Assembly: GCA_021775965.1 (NCBI GenBank)
Contig: JAJFGV010000105.1
Span: 49,215-113,214 of the forward strand
Direction of reading: 5' to 3'
DNA: 64,000 bases
Origin: Alphaproteobacteria bacterium
GTDB lineage: Bacteria > Pseudomonadota > Alphaproteobacteria > Micavibrionales > Micavibrionaceae
Of this stretch, positions 56,755 to 64,000 are shown one piece after another. How positions within the stretch are numbered: the stretch's first letter is position 1; each line of letters opens with the position of its first letter. A program made the translations under genes and the position numbers. The notes beneath the pieces were generated by a model. The model was not told where the DNA came from. It ran no database searches and worked only from the letters and a program-made list of their open reading frames with translations.

Positions 56755-57480
56755 ATGTCCAGCACTGTTCAAAAAAGCGAAATAGAGCATTTTTCAAAGG
56801 ATGCGCCCCATTGGTGGGATGAAAGCGGCCCCTTTGCGCCGCTACACCGCCTGAACCCGGTGCGGCTGGATTATATCAAAACCCAAATTTGCAGCCATTT
56901 TGACCGCGACCCTAAGGATTTTAACGCGCTGGACAGTCTCAACGTGCTCGATATCGGCTGCGGCGGCGGGCTGGTTTGTGAACCTATGGCCAGAATGGGC
57001 GCGAACGTAATCGGCATTGACGCCGATGAGGTGGCAATTGAGGTGGCTGGCGAACACGCAGAGCAATCAGGACTAAATATTAATTACCAGGCAACCACAG
57101 CAGAAGAAATGAACGGCACATATGACATCGTCCTGGCTCTCGAAATCGTCGAACATGTCAGCAGCATCGAAGATTTCGTTTCCAGCTGTGCCAAACTCGT
57201 CAAGCCCGGCGGACTAATCATTTTCTCGACCCTCAACCGCACACCCAAATCCTTCGCACTCGGCATTATCGCGGCAGAGTATATTTTACGCTGGGTTCCA
57301 CGCGGCACCCATAGCTGGCAAAAATTCGTCAAACCATCCGAGCTGGCCAAAGCCGCCCGCCATAACAGCCTCAAACCCGGCGACATCACCGGCCTCATCT
57401 ACAACCCGCTCAAAAGCGGTTTTACCTTGTCGAAAACTGATATTGATGTGAATTATCTGATGAGTTGTAAAAAACCTTAA
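56755..57480 (+). CDS. ubiG: Ubiquinone biosynthesis O-methyltransferase UbiG
   Basis: UbiG performs both O-methylations in ubiquinone synthesis. The class I SAM fold shows LDIGCGGGLVCEPMARMG, IDADEV, LALEIVEHVSS and GGLIIFSTLNRTPKSFALGI, all typical. The N-terminus EIEHFSKDAPHWWDESGPFA, then LHRLNPVRLDYI, is diagnostic for UbiG. The 241 residues are normal. The lysC-ubiG divergent arrangement is common in the class. Confidence 0.96.
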   Translation: MSSTVQKSEIEHFSKDAPHWWDESGPFAPLHRLNPVRLDYIKTQICSHFDRDPKDFNALDSLNVLDIGCGGGLVCEPMARMGANVIGIDADEVAIEVAGEHAEQSGLNINYQATTAEEMNGTYDIVLALEIVEHVSSIEDFVSSCAKLVKPGGLIIFSTLNRTPKSFALGIIAAEYILRWVPRGTHSWQKFVKPSELAKAARHNSLKPGDITGLIYNPLKSGFTLSKTDIDVNYLMSCKKP

Positions 57481-57485
57481 GCAAC

Positions 57486-57710
57486 CTATAGAGATGGTTC
57501 GTCTCTTCGCCCTATATCGGGCTGGCCATGAAACTGATAAGCTTCCATGACGCGACTATAAAATTTACCCCCGTGACCACTTAGCTGTTCATGATTACGC
57601 GTATAAAGGTCGCCGTTCGGCTCTCGCATTTGTGCAACATAATAAACCGTACCTGCACTCCCTATGTCTTTCCATCCCTCAAAAGACGATTTACTATTAT
57701 TTTGCGGCAT
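57486..57710 (-). CDS. Small hydrophilic protein with near-consensus promoter
   Basis: The start at 57710 has GGAG 6 bases upstream, and the preceding ATG is adjacent. The 74-residue product is polar (KSSFEGWKDIGSAGTVYYVA, then LYTRNHEQLSGHGGKFYSRV), without Cys or membrane helices, and of no known family. A TTGACA-N17-TATGTT promoter lies just upstream. It is convergent with ubiG, with 5 bp between the stops. Confidence 0.65.
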   Translation of the reverse strand: MPQNNSKSSFEGWKDIGSAGTVYYVAQMREPNGDLYTRNHEQLSGHGGKFYSRVMEAYQFHGQPDIGRRDEPSL

Positions 57711-57740
57711 CATTTTCTCCAAACAATAAACAGAGTAGAA

Positions 57741-57769
57741 AACATACAAAGCAATTCTCGTTATGTCAA
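57741..57769 (-). promoter_or_regulatory. Near-consensus sigma70 promoter of the 74-residue protein gene
   Basis: On the minus strand, TTGACA (57769-57764), 17 bp, then TATGTT (57746-57741). Transcription would start about 20 bases before the ribosome site. Confidence 0.7.
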
Positions 57770-57819
57770 TAAATAATATCTGCTAGATAAAAAGTTCTCG
57801 GCACTCTAACCTACTCTCC

Positions 57820-58017
57820 ATGAACACATTCTTCCTCATCGCCATGTTACTCGCCATGCTCGCTGTTCTCGGCATCCTCGGAATCGGCCTTTTTTCCATG
57901 ATCAAAGGCGGTGAATTCAACAAAAAACACGGCAACAAGCTAATGCAGATGCGTGTTACGCTACAGGGGCTTGCCTTGGCCCTGTTTGCACTGGCATACT
58001 TTACCTCTCAGACCTGA
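57820..58017 (+). CDS. HIG1-like twin-transmembrane protein
   Basis: The 65-residue protein has two hydrophobic helices (FFLIAMLLAMLAVLGILGIG and LQGLALALFALAYF) around a basic loop with KKHGNKLMQMRVTLQG, the pattern of bacterial HIG1/twin-TM proteins that often precede etfB. Related mitochondrial proteins assist cytochrome oxidase. It lies 18 bp before etfB, with GAAGGAG in the gap. Confidence 0.8.
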   Translation: MNTFFLIAMLLAMLAVLGILGIGLFSMIKGGEFNKKHGNKLMQMRVTLQGLALALFALAYFTSQT

Positions 58018-58035
58018 GAAGGAGTTCACACCAAA

Positions 58036-58785
58036 ATGAAGATTCTTGTCCCCGTAAAGCGGGTCGTCGATTACAACGTTAAAATCCGCGTCAAATCCGA
58101 TGGCACCGGCGTTGATCTGGCCAATGTTAAAATGTCGGTTAATCCGTTCGATGAAATCGCCATCGAAGAAGCCGTGCGCCTGAAAGAATCCGGCAAAGCC
58201 ACAGAAATTATCGCCGTCTCCATCGGCCCTGAAAAAGCGCAGGAACAACTCCGCACCGCCATGGCCATCGGTGCCGATCGCGGCATACTGGTGCAAACCG
58301 ATGACGAAGTTGAACCACTCGCCGTTGCCAAAATTCTCAAAGCCCTCGTCGATAAAGAAAGCCCCGACCTCGTCATCATGGGCAAGCAAGCCATCGATGA
58401 TGATTCAAATCAGACGGGTCAAATGCTTGCCGCACTTTTGGGATGGTCGCAGGGAACCTTCGCCTCAAAACTCGAAGTTGCCGATGGCTCGGTAAAAGTC
58501 ACCCGCGAAATTGATGGCGGTTTGGAGACACTCGCGCTTAAAACCCCAGCGATTATCACCACCGATTTACGCCTGAACGAGCCGCGCTATGCCAAGCTAC
58601 CCGACATCATGAAGGCCAAGAAAAAAGAGCTGGAAACGCTTACTCCTGGCGATCTTGGCGTTAATACCGCAAAGCGGATGGAGACATTAAAAGTCGCTGA
58701 ACCAGCACAAAGAAGCGGCGGCATAATCGTCGCTAGTGTCGATGAATTAATCGATAAGCTTAAAAACGAAGCAAAGGTGATCTAA
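58036..58785 (+). CDS. etfB: Electron transfer flavoprotein subunit beta
   Basis: EtfB with EtfA passes electrons from acyl-CoA and other dehydrogenases to ETF-ubiquinone oxidoreductase. [39 protein letters not shown] and [20 protein letters not shown] are characteristic. The length of 249 is normal. Unusually, an RDD membrane-protein gene lies between it and etfA. Confidence 0.97.
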   Translation: MKILVPVKRVVDYNVKIRVKSDGTGVDLANVKMSVNPFDEIAIEEAVRLKESGKATEIIAVSIGPEKAQEQLRTAMAIGADRGILVQTDDEVEPLAVAKILKALVDKESPDLVIMGKQAIDDDSNQTGQMLAALLGWSQGTFASKLEVADGSVKVTREIDGGLETLALKTPAIITTDLRLNEPRYAKLPDIMKAKKKELETLTPGDLGVNTAKRMETLKVAEPAQRSGGIIVASVDELIDKLKNEAKVI

Positions 58786-58787
58786 AA

Positions 58788-59321
58788 ATGCAATATGGGG
58801 GACTTTGGTCAAGAGCAACCGCAATTTTAATTGATACAATAGCAGGCTTAAGCTTTTATACATTGCTTACCTTCCTCCCTAATGTTTCTTTTTTCTATGA
58901 AAATATCATTTACCAGCTGGCATGCGCTACATATTTCATCGGTTTTACGGCCTCAAAATTCCAAGCATCTCCAGGACAATTAGCTATGAAATTAAAAGTC
59001 GGTGACACGCAACAAAGAAAATTATCACCGCTCCAATCTCTACTACGCTACTTTGTTTGGGGTATACCTGCATGGCCCCTTGTTGGCCTAAGTTCGCTAC
59101 CTGTTGTTTCAAAAATAATAGAAGAAATGGAGCATGTTGCAAGTGATGACCTTGGAGCCTTTTTGTCTTCCCCTGAAGTAGCACTTCAAATAACCAATTT
59201 AGGAGTTTCTTTTCTTGTTCTGATGGTGGGAGGGCTAATTTGGTGGCTACCCATAGCCTTTTCAAAAGAAAAAACAGGAATACATGATCTGATTTGCGGC
59301 CAACGCGTTTTTAAAAATTAA
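58788..59321 (+). CDS. RDD-family membrane protein between etfB and etfA
   Basis: The 177-residue protein begins YGGLWSRATAILIDTIAGLS, an RDD-type start with Arg and Asp, and has hydrophobic helices at about 13-30, 35-55 and 140-160. ASPGQLAMKLKVGD and KEKTGIHDLICGQRVF are RDD-family signatures. It is more AT-rich than the etf genes and starts 2 bp after etfB, so it looks inserted into the operon. Function unknown; some RDD proteins affect ion or osmotic tolerance. Confidence 0.85.
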   Translation: MQYGGLWSRATAILIDTIAGLSFYTLLTFLPNVSFFYENIIYQLACATYFIGFTASKFQASPGQLAMKLKVGDTQQRKLSPLQSLLRYFVWGIPAWPLVGLSSLPVVSKIIEEMEHVASDDLGAFLSSPEVALQITNLGVSFLVLMVGGLIWWLPIAFSKEKTGIHDLICGQRVFKN

Positions 59322-59343
59322 TCTACGAATAGGAAAAGCCATA

Positions 59344-60273
59344 ATGACAGTCCTTGTCCTCGCCGAACATGATAATACAGAGCTAAAAGGCTCGACCCTC
59401 AACACAATCACAGCCGCCAAACAAATTGACGGCGATGTCCATGTACTGGTCTGCGGGTCAGGCTGTGATAGCGTTGCCCAAGCCGCCTCAAAAATTGACG
59501 GCGTATCAAAAGTTCTAAAATGCGATAGCGCCGAACATGAACACCCACTGGCGGAAAACATCGCGCCGGTGATTGTTGAACTCGCAAGCAACTATTCCCA
59601 CATCCTTGCCCCGGCAACCACATTCGGCAAAAACATTATGCCGCGCGCTGCTGCCCTGCTCGACACGCAACAAATCTCCGAAATCATCGCCGTCGATGCA
59701 CCCGATACTTTCCAGCGCCCGATTTATGCCGGCAACGCCATAGCCACCGTCAAATCTAGCGATACTATCAAACTCATCACCGTACGCGGCACAACGTTCG
59801 ATCTGGCCAACACCGAAGGCGGCAGCGCGAGCATAGAAGACGTCGCAAGCAAAGGTGATTCCGGCCTATCAAGTTTCGACAGCGCCGAACTCTCCAAATC
59901 CGAACGCCCCGAATTAACAGCCGCCAGAATTGTAGTCTCCGGCGGACGCGGTGTCGGCTCGGCTGAAAACTTCGCGATCATTGAAAAACTGGCCGACAAA
60001 CTCGGCGCAGCCGTTGGTGCTTCACGCGCTGCAGTCGATGCAAGCTACGTACCCAATGATTACCAGGTTGGGCAAACCGGCAAAGTCGTCGCGCCAGATC
60101 TTTATATCGCTATCGGTATTTCCGGCGCAATCCAGCACCTCGCCGGCATGAAAGATTCAAAAGTGATTGTTGCGATCAATAAAGATGAAGAAGCCCCGAT
60201 TTTCTCGGTGGCTGATTACGGTCTTGTCGCCGATCTCTTTGATGTCGTGCCGGAGATGGAAGGCAAACTATAA
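59344..60273 (+). CDS. etfA: Electron transfer flavoprotein subunit alpha
   Basis: EtfA binds the FAD of ETF. The C-terminal FAD domain carries [15 protein letters not shown], then [33 protein letters not shown] and [20 protein letters not shown]. The N-terminal domain begins [18 protein letters not shown]. The length of 309 is normal. Confidence 0.97.
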   Translation: MTVLVLAEHDNTELKGSTLNTITAAKQIDGDVHVLVCGSGCDSVAQAASKIDGVSKVLKCDSAEHEHPLAENIAPVIVELASNYSHILAPATTFGKNIMPRAAALLDTQQISEIIAVDAPDTFQRPIYAGNAIATVKSSDTIKLITVRGTTFDLANTEGGSASIEDVASKGDSGLSSFDSAELSKSERPELTAARIVVSGGRGVGSAENFAIIEKLADKLGAAVGASRAAVDASYVPNDYQVGQTGKVVAPDLYIAIGISGAIQHLAGMKDSKVIVAINKDEEAPIFSVADYGLVADLFDVVPEMEGKL

Positions 60274-60283
60274 ACCTCATAAT

Positions 60284-60312
60284 TTGACGTAACACCCCAC
60301 TCCTGCTATGTA
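60284..60312 (+). promoter_or_regulatory. Putative sigma70 promoter of the 140-residue protein gene
   Basis: TTGACG (60284-60289), 17 bp, then TATGTA (60307-60312). Confidence 0.6.
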
Positions 60313-60347
60313 ACAAGGATCTCTATAAACATAGCAAAGGCACAGCA

Positions 60348-60770
60348 ATGGCTCTGATAGGTAAAAGACTGTCAAAAAAGGTAATTGAGGAGCGCGGGAA
60401 GAAGGATAAATCAAAAACAAGAGCAACCAAAAAGACAGCCTATAAAGAATGTGAGCTCTTTGAACTAGATTGCAGACAACACTTCGAAACATTCCTTAAA
60501 GAAAAACAGTTTATCCGAGCTACTGAACCACAAAGCCTTCTTTCAGGGGAATGGCACAAAGCAGTCGGCCAGAGCATCGTTGCTTTGTATATCCCGAACG
60601 AACCTAATTTTTCCAGTTTAGAATCTTCAATTAATCATCTTTTCCTCCAGGCCTTCTTAAGATTTAACTCGAAAGTATCTGTAAAAGACTGTGAATGTTT
60701 TGGAGACAAGAACGATGTCTATATGGAGATCAAACCCGCTCCCGGGAACAATGGTCATTCTCCAAATTAG
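60348..60770 (+). CDS. Hypothetical protein, 140 residues
   Basis: The N-terminal 35 residues are strongly basic (LSKKVIEERGKKDKSKTRAT). The rest (about 36-140) is a mixed alpha/beta domain with four Cys but no recognised family. A promoter (60284-60312) and an AAGG site 8 bases before the start support expression. The stop lies 12 bp from the convergent receiver-protein gene. Confidence 0.65.
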   Translation: MALIGKRLSKKVIEERGKKDKSKTRATKKTAYKECELFELDCRQHFETFLKEKQFIRATEPQSLLSGEWHKAVGQSIVALYIPNEPNFSSLESSINHLFLQAFLRFNSKVSVKDCECFGDKNDVYMEIKPAPGNNGHSPN

Positions 60771-60782
60771 AGGAATAAAATT

Positions 60783-61655
60783 TTACGATAATGTCGGCCC
60801 GGCAGACGGTGTTGATTTTGCAGCGACACCCTTCAAGGTAAGTCCTATATCAGCAACAAGATTATTGGTATCATACGCCTTCAAAATATACCTATTGGGC
60901 TCAACGCCAACCTTGTGCGCGTACGGAACAATATTGTCTTTATGATATTCAGAAACAATCCAGAATAACCCCTCATAACCGTAACGTTTTTTGCAGGCCT
61001 CTAAAAATTCAATACCACCCATGCCTGACAAATCATCTTCTGATAAAATCAAATCAACATCTTTTATTTTATCTAGCGCCTCTTCTGCATTTTCAGCTAC
61101 ATCAACATCATAACCTTCATAGATAAGCCGCTCTGTAAGGGAAAGAATGTAATCTGGATCACCATCAACGATCAGGATTTTGGGTTGTTTCGCTGGGGGG
61201 AAATTTCCCACATTAGAATGCTGCTCTTCAACTCGAGCTTCAGGTACAGGCATTTTAAGGCTCACACCCATCATCTGACCGGATTTTTCACACAATTCCG
61301 CTATAGGCCATGGCTTTGTCGACATGATATCCAAAGTTTTACGCTGCATATTCGAAGTTTTATTCCATTCGGCCTGCATCTCGCCTTTCAACTTGCCCAT
61401 GGTGCCCGATGAAAACAAAATAGGAGTACGAACGTCCAATTCAAAACGTAGCATTAGATAAAGCTGCGTGCCTGTCATGACAGGCATAAGGTCATCCAAA
61501 AGAATAAGATCAAAATTAGCACTTTCAATTTTCTCTAGAGCTTCCTGACCATTGGCCACCGTTTCAACATAACAGCCACAATCTTCTAGAATTTGCCTTG
61601 CTAATTCACGTATGGGTTCTTCGTCATCAACAACAAGAATTCTTTTCGGTTCCAT
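60783..61655 (-). CDS. Dual-receiver response regulator, second receiver degenerate
   Basis: Two receiver domains with no output domain. REC1 (1-120 or so) is complete: acidic pair Asp10/Asp11, phospho-site Asp54 (LILLDDLMPVMTG), Ser83 and Lys114. REC2 (about 158-285) has the same fold, but the phospho-position is Glu206 (LILSEDDLSGMGG), so it cannot be phosphorylated in the normal way and may mimic a phosphorylated state. It could act as an adaptor or phosphate sink for an unlinked kinase. Confidence 0.88.
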   Translation of the reverse strand: MEPKRILVVDDEEPIRELARQILEDCGCYVETVANGQEALEKIESANFDLILLDDLMPVMTGTQLYLMLRFELDVRTPILFSSGTMGKLKGEMQAEWNKTSNMQRKTLDIMSTKPWPIAELCEKSGQMMGVSLKMPVPEARVEEQHSNVGNFPPAKQPKILIVDGDPDYILSLTERLIYEGYDVDVAENAEEALDKIKDVDLILSEDDLSGMGGIEFLEACKKRYGYEGLFWIVSEYHKDNIVPYAHKVGVEPNRYILKAYDTNNLVADIGLTLKGVAAKSTPSAGPTLS

Positions 61656-61715
61656 ATTTTTGTTCCTGGCTCTTTATCTTAAAACGAAGGAAGAATATCA
61701 ATATATTACGAAAAA

Positions 61716-61727
61716 TGCAAATTTGCA
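61716..61727. promoter_or_regulatory. 12-bp perfect palindrome upstream of the dual-receiver gene
   Basis: TGCAAATTTGCA lies about 60 bp upstream of the response-regulator start and could be an operator. No promoter assignment is firm. Confidence 0.3.
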
Positions 61728-61795
61728 GGCAAAAGGCAATAAAAAAGCCCTTTATCAGAGCCACTTACGCATTTCCGCTCTATCATTAAAGCCGC

Positions 61796-63106
61796 CTAGT
61801 TTTCACTCTCCTCACCGCCCATTTTAAACACCGGCTTATCGGCCTTATCGAATTTTGCGCCTTCGGTCTGGCAATCATCGAGAACAACCTTGTTCATCAC
61901 CGCACCGGTAAAATCGGCGTCACGCAAATCAGCACCGGTCAAATTGGCATAGGACAAATCCGCGCCATGAAACAGCGCCCCCTTCATCTGCGTCCCGGAC
62001 AAATCAGCATAGCGCAGCTTCGCCCCTTCGAAATTGGTAGGAGAAAAACGCTTGGTGCCGCTACCCTCTCCGAATAACAGCGAGCCGCAATTCGCACCCT
62101 TCATATTCACATGGGCAAAATTCGTATTTTTAAAACTGGATCCACGCAGATCGGCCTCCTCCATATCGCAATTGCGAAAATCAGAATCATCCAGCACAGC
62201 ACTTTGCAATTCAATCTTATAAAGATTCATACCAAAGAACTTCGCGCCCAGTGCCTTAATCGCTGTCATCTTCTCCATCTTGAGTGACTGCAATGACCGC
62301 AAATCAATGTCACTAAGGTCAAGCTGCTCGCCCGATTTTCCTGCACTTTCGACCCAGCTCTTGTGCGTTTCAATCATCTGCCCCAGCGATTCATCCATAT
62401 CGGAAATAGACGTCCCGATATTCTTGTCCGTAATCGCGTGAGAAATATCAACGCCTTTGCTTTCAAGCTCGCTGGTCTCCACACCGGTCACGATCGCTGA
62501 TTTCAAATTCGCGCCTTTGAATTTTGTGCCCTCAATATCAGCGCCGGATAAATCCGCTCCCTCAAGCTGCGCACCCGACAAATCCGCCTGCGACATATTG
62601 GCGCCGGCCATAATCGCATCGGAAAAATCAGCCTTGGAAGCCATCGAGCCTGCCAGCTTGGCACCGCTTAAATTGGCACCACGAAAATTCACCGCCTGAC
62701 CGGCATCATAATCATTGCCATCGGATATCCCGCCAATGCGCAGATCCGCCGCTTCCAGATCGGCCCCCTCCAGATTGGCATTTTCGATCCGCGCGCCACG
62801 CAAATCCGCACGCACAAATCTGGTCTTATGAAGGTTTGAATTGCTAAGATCACAGGCATAAAGCGCGGCTTCCTGAAAATTGGCACCGGATAAATCCATG
62901 CCAACCATCACACAGCCCATAAAATTAGCCTGACGCAAATCCTCGTCTTTCAGGGATAAGCCTGTCAAATCAGTATTTTTGAGGTCAGCACGCCGCCCGC
63001 CCAGGCGTCCATCGATAAAACGATTATGCAGCCGCACCAGCGCTTCGAGCTGGTCCTGGGATATTTTTTCAAGTGATGATGCTGCAGAAGCGGCTTGTTC
63101 TTGCAT
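61796..63106 (-). CDS. Pentapeptide-repeat protein
   Basis: The 436-residue protein is dominated by A(D/N)LxX-type pentapeptides that form a right-handed quadrilateral beta-helix: block one about 40-215 (for example GANLSGAKLAGSMASKADFS) and block two about 300-420 (GAKLRYADLSGTQMKGALFH). They are separated by a helical linker (about 220-290). No signal peptide is seen. Such proteins can mimic DNA or act as scaffolds, but no specific target is shown. The coding strand and codon use fit the region. Confidence 0.88.
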   Translation of the reverse strand: MQEQAASAASSLEKISQDQLEALVRLHNRFIDGRLGGRRADLKNTDLTGLSLKDEDLRQANFMGCVMVGMDLSGANFQEAALYACDLSNSNLHKTRFVRADLRGARIENANLEGADLEAADLRIGGISDGNDYDAGQAVNFRGANLSGAKLAGSMASKADFSDAIMAGANMSQADLSGAQLEGADLSGADIEGTKFKGANLKSAIVTGVETSELESKGVDISHAITDKNIGTSISDMDESLGQMIETHKSWVESAGKSGEQLDLSDIDLRSLQSLKMEKMTAIKALGAKFFGMNLYKIELQSAVLDDSDFRNCDMEEADLRGSSFKNTNFAHVNMKGANCGSLLFGEGSGTKRFSPTNFEGAKLRYADLSGTQMKGALFHGADLSYANLTGADLRDADFTGAVMNKVVLDDCQTEGAKFDKADKPVFKMGGEESEN

Positions 63107-63137
63107 ATCTTATTGTCTCGCAAAAATTGTTAACAAA

Positions 63138-63770
63138 TCAATACCCTTTTGCCTTTTGTACAGAATCCAGAAATTTAATGATATTGCGGTTATCCCAATG
63201 CGCAGGGCCTTTAACCTGATAAAGGATACGCCCTTTCGGTCCAATCAGAAAAGTAATTGGTAAGCCATTGAAAGGAATGGTTTTTTGGATATCTCCCTGA
63301 AAATCATGGTAAAGCGCCACATTGTGACGGTTTATAGCCCCCAAATCATGCTTTTTAAGAAAAGCAGCAAGACCCGCCATATCCTTCTGGCTATCAACAG
63401 AAACAGCCAAAACGGCCAGATTACGCCCCCGGTAATGGGTTTTAAGCCGCTGTAGCGCCGGAAGCTCAGCAATACAGGGGCTACACCACGTCGCCCAGAG
63501 GTTCAGCAGGACATAGCGCCCATGGTAATCGCTCAAATCCACGGGCTGCCCTTCCGGCCCCATTATTTTTAGCGGCGGCAAAGGCGATGCCTCCGGGTAA
63601 GGCTCCAGCGAGGCAAACTCACCACGGACCTCACCTACAGTTCTCTGAAGCTGTATATCCTTGCGAATCCATTGCGCAGACATCGCCACGACCAAAATCA
63701 TGACAAATCCGAGAAGAAAGACGATTCGCTGAACTTTTCCGGGTGTAACCGTAACCATGCCAACCATCAT
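63138..63770 (-). CDS. TlpA-like thioredoxin-fold protein, membrane-anchored
   Basis: An N-terminal transmembrane anchor (about 14-32, RIVFLLGFVMILVVAM) is followed by a periplasmic thioredoxin fold with the active site WATWCSPC (Cys96, Cys99), DLSDYHGRYVLLNLW before it and FNGLPITFLIGPKGRILYQV after it, including the cis-Pro. This is the TlpA/ResA type that reduces periplasmic disulfides, for example in cytochrome maturation. The start may be the ATG four codons later. It is divergent from an LptM-like lipoprotein gene. Confidence 0.9.
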   Translation of the reverse strand: MMVGMVTVTPGKVQRIVFLLGFVMILVVAMSAQWIRKDIQLQRTVGEVRGEFASLEPYPEASPLPPLKIMGPEGQPVDLSDYHGRYVLLNLWATWCSPCIAELPALQRLKTHYRGRNLAVLAVSVDSQKDMAGLAAFLKKHDLGAINRHNVALYHDFQGDIQKTIPFNGLPITFLIGPKGRILYQVKGPAHWDNRNIIKFLDSVQKAKGY

Positions 63771-63808
63771 AAAAGGTTTCCTTTTATAAGCTATAGCTAT
63801 AAATTTAT

Positions 63809-64000
63809 ATGATGAGAGAAAGAGCTGTAATCTTGCTTGTGTGTCTGACCCTTGGTGGTCTCCTTGGTGCCTGTGGTATCAAGCCCTCAGACTTGGATGC
63901 GCCAGAAGGGGCAGAGACAGATTTCCCCCATACCTACCCGGCAGAAAGCACCGACCCACCACCACCACTGAAACCAACAAATATTGACGTCGAGCCTACG
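63809..64000 (+). CDS. LptM-like small lipoprotein (3' end outside window)
   Basis: The frame from ATG 63809 (or the adjacent ATG 63812) is open to the window end, so it is partial. A lipoprotein signal (RERAVILLVCLTLGGLL, lipobox LGAC, Cys22) is followed by a short CGIKPSDLDAP segment and a Pro-rich tail, the pattern of YifL/LptM-type lipoproteins usually found before lysA. The tlpA-like gene in the divergent position agrees with that. No clear ribosome site is visible. Confidence 0.75.
   Translation, partial: MMRERAVILLVCLTLGGLLGACGIKPSDLDAPEGAETDFPHTYPAESTDPPPPLKPTNIDVEPT

Overview
The window is a chromosomal segment of a bacterium that looks alphaproteobacterial. The evidence is the gene neighbourhoods: rimP-nusA-infB-rbfA-truB-rpsO, a fabA-fabB-fabI cluster, a suf operon led by an Rrf2-type regulator, prfA-prmC-DUF4167-clpB, a Fur/Mur-type regulator, DUF1491, etfB preceded by a HIG1-like protein, and a tlpA-like gene divergent from an LptM-like lipoprotein. 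I cannot place it below class from sequence alone. No phage, IS transposase, CRISPR array or rRNA operon is visible. There is one tRNA, tRNA-Ser(GCT).

Layout. 1-6.3 kb: translation and transcription operon. 6.3-10.7 kb: gpmA plus an AT-rich orphan gene inserted on the opposite strand between rpsO and pnp, then pnp and a glycerophosphodiesterase. 11-13.6 kb: unsaturated fatty acid genes fabA-fabB-fabI. 13.6-18.1 kb: an unknown protein, a 40-residue hydrophobic protein, an SH3 protein, dusA and two unknown genes. 18.1-24.2 kb: SUF Fe-S assembly operon with two extra membrane-protein genes. 24.4-26.7 kb: membrane/spermidine-synthase fusion. 26.9-29.4 kb: fur, a small Cys/His protein, DUF1491 and prfC. 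29.5-32 kb: a degenerate GGDEF protein and a PAS histidine kinase. 32-36 kb: tgt, a Sel1-like protein, rpmB and a CbiB-like membrane protein. 36-40 kb: PHA depolymerase, a strongly promoted small gene, a YgjP-type peptidase and ruvX. 40-44.7 kb: gatC-gatA-(secreted Cys protein)-gatB and three small genes. 44.8-48.3 kb: MraZ-like, TerD, tRNA-Ser, M17 aminopeptidase and NlpC/P60. 48.3-56.6 kb: lipoprotein, clpB, DUF4167, prmC, prfA, RodZ-like and lysC. 56.7-64 kb: ubiG, etfB-RDD-etfA, a dual receiver protein, a pentapeptide-repeat protein, a TlpA-like protein and the start of an LptM-like lipoprotein.

Most of the window is housekeeping. The unusual layer is of three kinds. First, there are dispersed palindromic repeats with GTCAT...ATGAC ends, two of them sitting in frame inside dusA and ruvX. 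One repeat block is flanked by a duplication of the ruvX 3' end. Second, several very small stand-alone genes carry near-consensus TTGACA-N17-TATAAT-type promoters. Third, several proteins have altered key residues: a GGDEF protein that lost its active site but kept the RxxD I-site geometry, a Tgt without its zinc cysteines, and a response regulator whose second receiver has Glu in place of the phospho-Asp. I did not find a clear new multi-gene system. The GGDEF/PAS-kinase pair and the small-gene set are the best candidates.
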